64,000 nucleotides of DNA, from NCBI RefSeq assembly GCF_014287515.2, contig NZ_CP092473.1, positions 3,817,501 to 3,881,500 of the forward strand, written 5' to 3'. Below the pieces are notes generated by a model. It ran no database searches and was not told the DNA's origin. It saw nothing but the letters and a program-made list of their open reading frames with translations. Position numbers and translations under genes: made by a program. The DNA comes from Roseburia rectibacter (GTDB taxonomy: Bacteria; Bacillota; Clostridia; Lachnospirales; Lachnospiraceae). Positions within the stretch are counted from its first letter, which is position 1; every line of letters starts with the position of its first letter. Shown piece after piece: positions 15,056-23,725 of the stretch.

Positions 15056-15367
15056 GATTCTGGTGTCAAAAGGTGGCTCACAACTTAGCGATTGTCAAAT
15101 TGCACAAAGTTGGGACTCGTTTTGTGACTTTGGGAGAAAATTAGAAAATCTTAGTATGCCTGTTAATGCATAGTGTTTTGCTGCCATGGATGGCAGCAAA
15201 AGTCTTAACGTCCCATGGACGGGACGTTTAAGACGTACACGTCACTCCTGGAAAATCTAAATCAGGCATACTTAGTTTTTCTTATTTTCGGACAACGGAA
15301 CAAAATAGATCCGACTTTGTGCAACTTGACAGCCAAAAATTGAAAACCACCTTTTGATACCAGAATC
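15056..15367. mobile_element. 312-bp palindromic MITE-like element
   Basis: The ends are near-perfect inverted repeats: GATTCTGGTGTCAAAAGGTGG at 15056 and its complement (one mismatch) ending at 15367. Similarity continues inward through GTCAA-TTGCACAAAGT and a TATGCCTG block on both arms, giving arms of about 120 bp. The centre has two strong hairpins, at 15176-15201 (12-bp stem around CCATGGATGG) and 15202-15234 (13-bp stem, one bulge). It has no coding capacity. One arm recurs at 7853-7921, showing it is a repeated element. No clear target-site duplication is seen. As RNA it would fold into one long hairpin with a two-stem head. Confidence 0.82.
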
Positions 15368-15382
15368 AAACAAGGAGGATTT

Positions 15383-16066
15383 ATGAATAACTTTTTTGCT
15401 ACACCGGAAGGCGCCTGGGGAGACGGCTCCGTACACCTTACTGTGACCGGAATCGTAATCGTCGTCGTAATCATCGCATTACTGCTCATCGTTGCAGCGT
15501 TTGTGCGTCAGAAAAATGCAAGCCGCAAGGCAGCCTTAACAACCAAACAGCTCGTTTACTCTGCCGTTGCCATCGCACTTGCCGTGGTATGTTCCATGAT
15601 CAAACTGTTTGAAATGCCGATGGGCGGCTCTGTCACATTACTTTCCATGCTTTTTATTGTTTTGATCGCATACTGGTACGGTCCTTATGTCGGGATCATG
15701 ACAGCCGTGGCATACGGTCTGGTACAGTTTGTCACCGAACCGATTTTTTATACCATTCCACAAATGCTGCTTGACTACCCGCTTGCATTTGGTGCACTTG
15801 GTCTTGCAGGATTTTTCAATAAGAAAAAATGGGGACTTCAGATCGGATATATCGTCGGTGTGATCGGACGCTTTATATTCGCTACGATCTCAGGTGTTGT
15901 ATTTTTCGCATCCTATGCACCAGAAGGTATGAACCCGGTACTTTATTCATTGGGATATCAGGCTTCTTACTTAGTACCGGAGGCAGTCATTACCTTAATC
16001 ATCATCAGTATCCCGCCGGTTGCAAAAGCAATGGCACGCGTAAAACAGAATGCCGTGGAATCGTAA
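15383..16066 (+). CDS. thiT: Thiamine-specific ECF transporter S component (ThiT)
   Basis: A 227-residue membrane protein. After one extra N-terminal hydrophobic segment (about 22-45), it has the six-helix S-component fold of ThiT, with 'GGSVTLLSMLFIVLIAYWYG' and 'TEPIFYTIPQMLLDYPLAF' as typical thiamine-site regions. ECF transporters pair this substrate-binding subunit with a shared energising module encoded elsewhere. The TPP riboswitch 400 bp upstream shows control by thiamine pyrophosphate. AAGGAGG lies 5 bases before the ATG, just outside the palindromic element. The extra N-terminal segment makes it longer than the usual 180-190 residues. A strong terminator follows. Confidence 0.93.
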   Translation: MNNFFATPEGAWGDGSVHLTVTGIVIVVVIIALLLIVAAFVRQKNASRKAALTTKQLVYSAVAIALAVVCSMIKLFEMPMGGSVTLLSMLFIVLIAYWYGPYVGIMTAVAYGLVQFVTEPIFYTIPQMLLDYPLAFGALGLAGFFNKKKWGLQIGYIVGVIGRFIFATISGVVFFASYAPEGMNPVLYSLGYQASYLVPEAVITLIIISIPPVAKAMARVKQNAVES

Positions 16067-16102
16067 CATTGTTTTATTTTGTTCCACAACAACTACTTTT
16101 TT

Positions 16103-16154
16103 GCCTGCGTGTACGAAATGCAATATATACACATTTCGTACACGCAGGCTTTTT
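16103..16154 (+). terminator. Strong terminator after thiT
   Basis: GCCTGCGTGTACGAAATG (16103-16120) pairs perfectly over 18 bp with 16132-16149, followed by TTTTT. It may also act for the acetyltransferase gene ending at 16192 on the other strand. Confidence 0.92.
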
Positions 16155-16191
16155 CTTTTATCAACGAAAGTTATGCTCCCGCACCGTCATT

Positions 16192-16887
16192 TTATTTTTC
16201 CTTCTGCGCACATATCATCTCCCATGCTTCATCATCAATCTCTTCGTCATGAAACAATTTTCTTTTATCCTCTTCTGTTATTTTACGGATAACACGGCAT
16301 GGATTTCCCGCGGCGATCGACCAGTCCGGGATATCTTTTGTAACAACACTTCCTGCACCAATTACCACATTATCTCCAATATGTACTCCCGGACAGACGA
16401 CTGTATTTCCTCCCAACCAGACATTGTCCCCGATGGTAACTTCTTTTCCATATTCAAAAGCAGAATTGCGGGTATCAGGATAAATTGGGTGCCCCGCCGT
16501 ATAAATAGCTACATTCGGCGCCATCTGACAGTTATCACCTATTTTTACCTTTGCCACATCTATAATCGTACAGTTATAATTTGCAAAGAAATTTTTACCT
16601 ACCTCGATATGTGAACCATAATCACAATAAAAAGGCGGATTGATCCATGCACCATCTGATTTTCCCAAAAGTTCTTTTACAGTTTTTGCAATTTCATCAA
16701 AATCGGAACGATCTGCAAAGTTAAGTTTTTGCAGGATTTTTCTGCATTTTACCTGTTCCTCCATAACAGCCTCATCTGAAATATAGGCAAGCTGCATATC
16801 TCTTCTTTTTTTCATGTCCATTTTTTTCTTCTCCGTTTCTGTTAAATTTTTTAACCATTTATATTTTCTGTAATAAACAATTTCCAT
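16192..16887 (-). CDS. Maltose/galactoside O-acetyltransferase-like (left-handed beta-helix)
   Basis: A 231-residue hexapeptide-repeat acetyltransferase of the Maa/LacA type, somewhat longer than usual. The N-terminal helical part ('MKKRRDMQLAYISDEAVMEE') precedes repeated [LIV]-G-x4 turns. 'NCTIIDVAKVKIGDNCQMAP' and 'YTAGHP' hold the catalytic histidine region, and 'VWLGGNTVVCPGVHIGDNVV' closes the coil. Such enzymes move acetyl from acetyl-CoA to a sugar hydroxyl in the cytoplasm; the natural acceptor is usually unclear. The exact start among several Met codons is unsure. It stands alone, with the AraC pseudogene divergent from it. Confidence 0.88.
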   Translation of the reverse strand: MEIVYYRKYKWLKNLTETEKKKMDMKKRRDMQLAYISDEAVMEEQVKCRKILQKLNFADRSDFDEIAKTVKELLGKSDGAWINPPFYCDYGSHIEVGKNFFANYNCTIIDVAKVKIGDNCQMAPNVAIYTAGHPIYPDTRNSAFEYGKEVTIGDNVWLGGNTVVCPGVHIGDNVVIGAGSVVTKDIPDWSIAAGNPCRVIRKITEEDKRKLFHDEEIDDEAWEMICAQKEK

Positions 16888-16895
16888 TGATTTTC

Positions 16896-16906
16896 ATACC
16901 AGAATC
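16896..16906. repeat. Short match to the MITE-like element end
   Basis: ATACCAGAATC equals the right end of the element at 15056-15367. On the minus strand the match extends as GATTCTGGTAT-x-AAAA. It lies at the truncated 5' edge of the AraC pseudogene. It may be a scar or chance. Confidence 0.3.
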
Positions 16907-16917
16907 AGCCATAATAA

Positions 16918-17746
16918 TATAACAATCCGGACTTCCCTGCATATATCAAAAAAGGACAGCTGTCAAGCTATCCTGATTTTCGTGCTGTCAGCCACTGGCA
17001 TGACGATCTTGAATTTATTGTGATTTTGGATGGACAAATGGCTTATGATATCAATGGGCAGAAAATTTTATTACAGACCGGAGAGGGAATTTTCGTCAAC
17101 AGCCGCTGCTTCCATTATGGTTATTCCGATACCCATGCAGAGTGTCTCTTTATCTGTATTCTGCTCTCTCCACAGCTTCTTTCTGTAAATACTTATTTTA
17201 TACAAAATTATTTAGATTCTCTGATACAAAACAGCCATTTCCCTTATCAGAAATTGAATCCGTCTATTCAATGGCAAAACACTATTCTTCATGATCTTAA
17301 AATTCTCTATGAAAATAATATAACTAAGATTCAACCATTTATTATTCTGGAAAAGTCTGTTCATATTTTCCGGCTGCTTTCTGAAAATATGAACTTCTTC
17401 CCAGACTACGATAAAAATACAGAGGATATACTGGCTCTGACTGCGATGATCGGATATGTGCAAAAAAAACTATCCGGAAAAACTTCTGCTGAAAGATATT
17501 TCCTCTGCCGGAAACTGCTGTAAAACAAAATGCACTTCTCTATTTCAAAGGTATTTAAATACTTCCCCTATGATATATCTAAACCGTTATCGTTTAGAAA
17601 AATCTATTTTTCTTCTCCGGAACACGTCAATGTCCGTTACCGAAATAGCATATATGTGTGGGTTTTCAAATACCAGTTATTTTTGTGAACTTTTTCATAA
17701 GTATTACCATACCACACCAGGGAAATTCCGAAGCCAGAATAGATAA
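16918..17746 (+). pseudogene. AraC-family regulator, 5'-truncated and frameshifted
   Basis: After an in-frame TAA the reading 'SSYPDFRAVSHWHDDLEFIV' starts the sensor cupin without any start codon, so the N-terminus is lost; an internal ATG at 17020 gives 167 codons. At an A8 run (17461-17468) the frame breaks. The true continuation, 'NYPEKLLLKDISSAGNCCKT' through 'SVTEIAYMCGFSNTSYFCEL', is in another frame to 17746. With seven A the two parts join as VQKNYPEK. The C-terminal part is a complete AraC double helix-turn-helix. Both lesions point to a pseudogene, though the A8 could slip. Confidence 0.82.
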
Positions 17747-17806
17747 TGTGTAAACCATTTAGGCCTCGGATTTTGCCCCAAAAACAAGGGAGGAAGTCTT
17801 TTGCGG

Positions 17807-19125
17807 CTACCAGCATATCGTCATGATCGTGTGCGGCTCCATCTCCATCTCACACACTTTGCTTCCGTCACCAAATGTAAACTTCTGCACTTCATCCATT
17901 CTGTTCAACAGAACTGCCACTTTACCTCCATCTGGGTTGACAAATCCGGCTGCTTCTACCTGTGATGTAAAACGGGAAATCAGCATCCTCTTTGCTCCGC
18001 GTTTGATAAAACGGCTGAAATGTCCGATATAATAGTAAGATAATTTAACATCGATCGTATCATTTTTTGTATCACACATAACCGGAGCATCACAATAATT
18101 TTTCACATGATTCGGTCCACCCTGCTCATCTAAGTAGATATTCCAGTCTAAATAAGCGTTCATTCCTGCATTGAAATTTCCTAATATATCATGCGCGTAC
18201 ATTTCTGCATGAGCCACCTGGCTGTCTGCTGCAAACCTTGAATATTCCACGCATCCCTCGGTAAAGATCAGCTCTTTTTCCGGGAAACGGTTTCTCACTT
18301 CCTGCAGTGCTTCAAAATGATCTCCGGTATACCAGTGAAATCCGATTCCATCAATCGCATTTCTTGATTCTTCTGTGGACATGCTCTCCATCGCACGGTC
18401 TAAGACGCGCTCCTTGTTGTGATCCCAGATATTAATCTTTACTTCGGTATGTCCGGCAGCATCTAATGCCGGTCTTAAATAGCCACATACGTATTCCTGT
18501 TCTTCTTTTCCGGTAAACAGACAGGAATCCCATGTCTGTGACGCATTCGGCTCATTCTGTACTGTAAGCCTGCTGATATGAACGCCCTGTTTTTTATATT
18601 CTGTCACATAGTGCGCTACCATATCCGCCCACATGCCGTAATACTCTTTCTTTAATTTTCCGCCATGATTCATTTCACCGTTTGTTTTCATAAACGCAGG
18701 CGGACTCCATGGGGAGGCGAGCAATGTCAATTCTTCCTCCTGCTCTTTTGCCGCATGGATCAGCGGCAAAATATACTCTTTGTCACGCTCAATGGAAAAT
18801 GTCTTTAGTTCTTTGTCTGTTTCATCTTCCACATATGCATAGTTTCCAAGTGCAAAATCGCAGCTCTGAATATGCACACGCCCGAAATTATAACGGTTTC
18901 CGTTTTTTCCAAATACAGGTCAAGAAGCTCTTTCTGCTTTTCCGGACTCATCTGCGCATAGGTATAGGCTGCCGATTCTGTCAGCGCTCCACCCATGCCA
19001 AGAATCTCCTGATAGGTGATTTTCGGGTATGCTTTGATCAGATTCATCTCACATTTTGCGTCTGTCTGAAATTCTTTCTCCGCCTCTTTAAATGTGAAAT
19101 TTCTCCCACTTGTGTAATATTTCAT
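17807..19125 (-). pseudogene. GH30-family glycosidase with a one-base frameshift
   Basis: The N-terminal part (19125 to about 18908) has 'YQEILGMGGALTESAAYTYA'. At a T6 run (18902-18907; A6 on the coding strand) one base is missing. With A7 the frame would continue GNRYNFGRVHIQSCDF into the second part, giving about 440 residues. The second part holds the acid/base glutamate in TVQNEPNASQTWDS, the nucleophile in ELIFTEGCVEYSRF and a C-terminal beta domain. GH30 enzymes are retaining beta-glycosidases (glucosylceramidase, beta-glucosidase, beta-xylosidase and others). There is no signal peptide, so it is intracellular. It is the last gene of an ABC sugar operon. As read it is broken; the homopolymer makes slippage or a sequencing error possible. 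Confidence 0.85.
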
Positions 19126-19137
19126 GATCCGTCTCTC

Positions 19138-20790
19138 CTATTTTGTATTTAATTTTTCTGCATTCTTCTGCATTTTTTCATTGCGTTCTTTTACAATCGC
19201 ATCCCAGTCATTATCTGCACGGAATTGTTTGTGTGCCTCTAAAATACTGTCAAACTCTGCATCATCATTTGCTCGGATCATACCAACTAAAGTGGTCGCC
19301 CAGTTAGTTTTAATCGCACTGTATGCACGCGCCTCATTGCTTCCGGTATCCGGATCAGTATTTTCAAGGATAAAATGCGGATATAATTTTCCAATGCCCC
19401 ACTCCTGCATCTGTTTTACTGCATCCGGGTATGCATCATCGCTCAATGCTTTATAGCGGTCATGTCCGAATGGGATAAACTCACCGAGACGCATCTCCTT
19501 TTTAAAGCGGTCGTTATCACTGTCACGCAATTCTTTTGCTGCTTCTGTCAGTTCATATTTACCGTCTGCATTGATCTCATATGTCTCTCCCTCAATGCCG
19601 TAATTAGTAAGAATCTGACCGTCATCATCTAAAAGGTAGGTATATATCTGGATTGCTTTTGCAGGATCCTTGCAGGTCTTAGAAACATATGTGATCATCC
19701 ATCCACTGATTCCTGCCTGATTAAGTTTCGGTGCATTGCCTTTTGTACTCTGCGGTCCGTCGATTGCAATATAAGCTGCATCCGGATCTGAGCTTGCAAA
19801 CGTGGTAAGGAAACCAGACTGCTGCACCGTACCATCCATCATAATGCAGGCATATTTACCAATACTTTCTTTTTCCTGCCATGCAGTGTTGTCATCCGTA
19901 AAACTGTCATCGCTGATATAACCATCACGATATGCCTCATTGAATGTTTTAATCCACGACAGATAATCCTCATCCATATTTCTATCATAGAATGTATTGT
20001 CATCATTTGCGATCGGAACCCCTAAGAAATCCTGTAATACATCGCCAAGAGAACTTGTTCCGTCTGTCTCAAAGTTGTTAAAACCAAGTGGAATCAGATC
20101 CGGGTATTTCTCTTTAATTTCTCCAAGTACATTAAGAAACTCTTCCTGTGTTCCCATAGATGGCTTACCGAGCGCCTCATACACATCATTCCGGATCACA
20201 AATGCTGTTTTTGCGAAAATATCGCCACCATCATAATCCTCCTGTGTATTGGAATAATCAGGATATCCATAGGTCTTGCCGTCATCCATCGAGAACCAGC
20301 TTAAGGTCTGATCCGATGCCACCTTGTAAAAATATGGATCATAATTATCTGCAAGATCCTGCAGTGCATATGCCCAGGTATCTGCCTTCTGTGCCACACT
20401 TGAGTTGCTGTCAAAAACGGTAATAATATCCGGCATATCCCCACCGGCAAAAAATGTATTCAGTTTCGTATCATCACCGACTAAAAATTCCACATCCAGT
20501 TTTAAGTCATCCTTGATCTTTTTTGTCACCACATCGTTTCCCCAGTCGGTGTTCCACCATTCTGCATTCACATACCAGGTCAGTTTTGTATTTTCTTTGG
20601 TGTCTGATTTCCATGCCGGTGTGTTTTCATCTAGCGTATAACGTCCACCTTCTACAACTCCGTCCTCGCCGGTCTGTGTCAGTCCTGCATCTGTCTGTTT
20701 TGATCCCCCGCCACAGCCTGCAAGTGTCCCCACTGCAAGCGCCGCTGCAAATACAGCTGCCATTCCTTTTTTCCACATTGATTTTTTCAT
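19138..20790 (-). CDS. Extracellular sugar-binding lipoprotein of a LplA-type ABC importer
   Basis: A lipoprotein of about 550 residues. The signal MKKSMWKKGMAAVFAAALA runs to the lipobox LAGC. The large mature domain ('NTKLTWYVNAEWWNTDWGND', 'DMPDIITVFDSNSSVAQKAD') is typical of the long binding proteins that go with LplB/YtcP-type permeases and bring in oligosaccharides. I set the start at 20790, after AAGGAGAGAGG, not the longer frame at 20835. Two permease genes lie directly upstream and the GH30 gene follows after 12 bp, so the imported sugar is probably the GH30 substrate. No ATPase is encoded; such systems share MsmX-like ATPases. Confidence 0.9.
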   Translation of the reverse strand: MKKSMWKKGMAAVFAAALAVGTLAGCGGGSKQTDAGLTQTGEDGVVEGGRYTLDENTPAWKSDTKENTKLTWYVNAEWWNTDWGNDVVTKKIKDDLKLDVEFLVGDDTKLNTFFAGGDMPDIITVFDSNSSVAQKADTWAYALQDLADNYDPYFYKVASDQTLSWFSMDDGKTYGYPDYSNTQEDYDGGDIFAKTAFVIRNDVYEALGKPSMGTQEEFLNVLGEIKEKYPDLIPLGFNNFETDGTSSLGDVLQDFLGVPIANDDNTFYDRNMDEDYLSWIKTFNEAYRDGYISDDSFTDDNTAWQEKESIGKYACIMMDGTVQQSGFLTTFASSDPDAAYIAIDGPQSTKGNAPKLNQAGISGWMITYVSKTCKDPAKAIQIYTYLLDDDGQILTNYGIEGETYEINADGKYELTEAAKELRDSDNDRFKKEMRLGEFIPFGHDRYKALSDDAYPDAVKQMQEWGIGKLYPHFILENTDPDTGSNEARAYSAIKTNWATTLVGMIRANDDAEFDSILEAHKQFRADNDWDAIVKERNEKMQKNAEKLNTK

Positions 20791-20815
20791 GTTCCTCTCT
20801 CCTTTTCTACTACAA

Positions 20816-21694
20816 TTATTCTTTGACCGCTCCAAGCATCATTCCTGATACAAAATGTTTCTGTAAGAGCGGATAAATAATAATGATCGGTACTGTTGTA
20901 ACTACAATTGTTGCAAGTTGTATTCCTTTCGATGTCGTGGAAAGTGCAACATTTCCGATACTGTTCATGCTCTGTGCCTGCTGCTGTACAATGATCTCAT
21001 AAATCTTCATCTGTACTGGGTACAGGCTTTTATCTGTCATATATAATTTCGCAGTCATAAAATCATTCCACTGGTATACGCCATTAAAAAGTGCGATCGT
21101 TGCAAGTGCCGGTTTTGATAATGGCATTGCGATCGTAAGAAAAATTCTCCATACACCGGCGCCATCAATTTTTGCAGATTCTTCCAATGATGCCGGAACC
21201 TGTCTGAAAAAGTTCATCAGAATGACAACGTCATAATAGCTGAAAAGCTGTGGCAGTATGTACACCATAAAATTATTTAAAAGTCCGAGCTGTTTCATCA
21301 ACAGGTAAGTTGGAATCATGCCGCCCGAAAAAAACATCGTGATGATTCCCATTACCGTGTACAGTTTTCGTCCCCGCAAATCCCGCTTGCTGAGTGCAAA
21401 TGCGACCATCGCACAGAAAAATACATGCGTGACCACACCGAGCACTGTTTTTGCAACTGAAATCAAAAATGCCTGCCAGATGGAAGTGTCCTTAAACACT
21501 GCTCTGTAATTGTCTAATGACCACTCTTTTGGAAAGAAGATAAATCCTCCCTCCGCTAATGCCGTACTTCCCGCAAAAGAAGACGCAACCACATTCAACA
21601 GCGGCACCAGTATCAAAACTGTAAGTATCAGAATAATTGCCGTATTCACAAAATCAAATATCCTGTCTCCTGTGTATCGTTTTGTTTTTCCCAT
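20816..21694 (-). CDS. ABC sugar permease, YtcP/MalG-type
   Basis: An integral membrane protein of 292 residues with six helices and the coupling motif 'PASLEESAKIDGAGVWRIFL' (EAA loop). It begins MGKTKRYTGDRIF at 21694 with GGAGGCAT upstream; the frame can be extended to 21706, but that ATG overlaps the ribosome site. It ends 'YPLLQKHFVSGMMLGAVKE', the usual end for this subtype. It is co-transcribed with the LplB-type permease ahead and the binding lipoprotein behind. Confidence 0.9.
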   Translation of the reverse strand: MGKTKRYTGDRIFDFVNTAIILILTVLILVPLLNVVASSFAGSTALAEGGFIFFPKEWSLDNYRAVFKDTSIWQAFLISVAKTVLGVVTHVFFCAMVAFALSKRDLRGRKLYTVMGIITMFFSGGMIPTYLLMKQLGLLNNFMVYILPQLFSYYDVVILMNFFRQVPASLEESAKIDGAGVWRIFLTIAMPLSKPALATIALFNGVYQWNDFMTAKLYMTDKSLYPVQMKIYEIIVQQQAQSMNSIGNVALSTTSKGIQLATIVVTTVPIIIIYPLLQKHFVSGMMLGAVKE

Positions 21695-21706
21695 ATATGC
21701 CTCCAT

Positions 21707-22663
21707 TTACAATACTGATTCTTCATTAATCTTCCCGGTAATCTTATTCGCTGTCACAAGTAAGATCACAGATACGACCGATACGCCAAGTCCTACCGCA
21801 GTCGCATAGGAAAAATCTCCCTGTGTCATACCCATCCGATAAACATAAGAATCAATGACTTCTGCTCTTACCTGGTTTTGTGAATTCATAAGAACTAATG
21901 TCTGATCCAAATTGGATTTTAAAAGCCCACTCACAGTCAGAATAAAATTAAGACTGATGATCGTTTTCATAAGCGGCAGTGTAATACTGAAAATCTGGCG
22001 CATTCTTCCGGCACCATCCATCTTTGCCGCCTCATAATAGGTCGGGTCGATTCCCGCCATCGTTGCAAGGTAGAGCACCGTTCCCCATCCTGCCTCTTTC
22101 CAGGTGTCGGATAAGGATGCGATCCACCAGTATTTCCCGGAATCCAGCAGGAAATTTTTCGGTGTACCTACCATTCCAAACGCCATAAGGATCTGGTTTA
22201 AAAGTCCTGTCGTTGACAGCCAGTTGATCAGCATACCACCCAGCACGATCCAGGAAAGGAAATGTGGCAGATAGGAGATCGTCTGGATCACTCTTTTAAA
22301 TGGGCCATCCCGCAGTTCATAAATCATGATGGAGAGCATGATCGGTGTTGTAAATCCGATCAAAAGTTTTAAAAAACTGATTCCAAGTGTATTCACAACC
22401 GACTGCCAGAAATATTTATCCGTCGCCACGATCTTAAAATTTTCAAGACCAACCCATCTTGCCGAATTGATCGTATCGACAACTGTATAACTCTTAAATG
22501 CAATGGTCAGCCCATAAATTGGCCAATAACAGAAAATGATCATAAAGATAATTCCCGGTATGACCATAACCTGCAATGGAAGCTGCTTTTTAAAATCATG
22601 CGCATACGCCTTTCTTTTTTCTTTACAGGTCAATTTTGGTATATTTTCTTTCTTTTTTCCCAT
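21707..22663 (-). CDS. ABC sugar permease, LplB-type
   Basis: A membrane protein of about 318 residues starting MGKKKENIPKLTCKEK at 22663 after GGGAGTGG. It has six predicted helices and the EAA loop 'YYEAAKMDGAGRMRQIFSIT'. A charged cytoplasmic start (KEKRKAYAHDFKKQ) precedes helix 1. It is the first gene of the permease-permease-lipoprotein-GH30 operon. Upstream is the divergent AraC gene at 22853, the likely regulator. A weak promoter (TTGTTA, 17 bp, TAAGAT) and the palindrome TAATTA-CAG-TAATTA (22696-22710) lie in the gap. Confidence 0.9.
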   Translation of the reverse strand: MGKKKENIPKLTCKEKRKAYAHDFKKQLPLQVMVIPGIIFMIIFCYWPIYGLTIAFKSYTVVDTINSARWVGLENFKIVATDKYFWQSVVNTLGISFLKLLIGFTTPIMLSIMIYELRDGPFKRVIQTISYLPHFLSWIVLGGMLINWLSTTGLLNQILMAFGMVGTPKNFLLDSGKYWWIASLSDTWKEAGWGTVLYLATMAGIDPTYYEAAKMDGAGRMRQIFSITLPLMKTIISLNFILTVSGLLKSNLDQTLVLMNSQNQVRAEVIDSYVYRMGMTQGDFSYATAVGLGVSVVSVILLVTANKITGKINEESVL

Positions 22664-22852
22664 AGTTCCACTCCCTGTTTTTGTTTGGTCTGTACTAATT
22701 ACAGTAATTATCTTACCATTCGCATAATACTCTAACAAGCGCCTATTCTGTCTTGTAATAGGTCAATATTGCTTTTTTTCATAGTATCCATTATACTGAA
22801 CATAGTAGGCAGTATTTTAATCGTGTTACTGCACAAAAAAGGAGAAAAACTC

Positions 22853-23725
22853 ATGTCAGACTCAAAAAATGATCCGATTTTCGAACAGGACCGTATCACT
22901 GACGGTTTTGATATTTTTTTCTGGGAATTTAATGATAAGAGCAGTTTTGTTGCCACGCACTGGCATACTGCCATAGAAATGATGTACATTATTGACGGCG
23001 AAGTAAATGTTACCATGAACCACCAGACCACCGTGTTATTGCCCGGTGATATTTACCTGATTGATTCACGTCTTCCCCATTCGACAAAATCAATCAACGG
23101 AAACCACGCCCTTTTGCTGCAGTTTCCTTACCAATTTTTACAGAAGTATATTCCGAATGTAGATTCCTATGTATTTGGTTTCGACTGTCACACGACCAAT
23201 CCAATTCAGAAAACCAAGCAGCTCCAGTTGATCGAGGTCGTAAAGCAGATGCAGATTGTCTACCAGATCAAGCCCAGAGGTGGTCTGCTGCGTTTTAACA
23301 GTCTGCTCTTTGAAATGCTCTATCTTCTCTATCACAATTTTGCCAGAGAGGTGGAAAGCTCCAGTGTCAAAAAAGATGTAAAAAACTTCAGACGCTTAGA
23401 TCCGATTCTGACTTATACAAGGGAACATTATAATGAACCTATCTCTCTCTCTCAAATTGCAAACATAGCCTGTTTTCAGGAAGAATATTTCTGTCATTTT
23501 TTCAAAAAAAATATGGGAGTCACCTACTTTCAATACTTAAATGAAATAAGGCTATCCCATATCTATCACGACCTGACATCCACAGATATTCCTCTAAAGG
23601 AGCTGTTAGAACGTCATGGTTTTACCAATTATAAATTATTTCGCCGCATGTTTTATGAACAGTTCCATACGACTCCGGGGGAATACCGGAAAAGCTATAC
23701 AACTTCAGATCTGGAAACTGATTAG
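22853..23725 (+). CDS. AraC-family regulator of the GH30/ABC operon
   Basis: About 290 residues from ATG 22853 (AAGGAG 8 bases upstream). The N-terminal cupin sensor has 'ATHWHTAIEMMYIIDGEVNV' and 'LLPGDIYLIDSRLPHSTKSI'. The C-terminal double helix-turn-helix has 'ISLSQIANIACFQEEYFCHF' and 'GFTNYKLFRRMFYEQFHTTP' followed by GEYRK. Members of this group bind a sugar in the cupin and activate nearby transport and hydrolase genes. It is divergent from the permease-permease-lipoprotein-GH30 operon. Its stop overlaps the stop of the convergent ROK kinase gene, so there is no terminator between them. Confidence 0.9.
   Translation: MSDSKNDPIFEQDRITDGFDIFFWEFNDKSSFVATHWHTAIEMMYIIDGEVNVTMNHQTTVLLPGDIYLIDSRLPHSTKSINGNHALLLQFPYQFLQKYIPNVDSYVFGFDCHTTNPIQKTKQLQLIEVVKQMQIVYQIKPRGGLLRFNSLLFEMLYLLYHNFAREVESSSVKKDVKNFRRLDPILTYTREHYNEPISLSQIANIACFQEEYFCHFFKKNMGVTYFQYLNEIRLSHIYHDLTSTDIPLKELLERHGFTNYKLFRRMFYEQFHTTPGEYRKSYTTSDLETD

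Noticed and set aside
16896..16906. A third insertion of the MITE-like element
   Set aside because: Only about 11-16 bp match, so it is kept as a weak repeat entry and not as an element.
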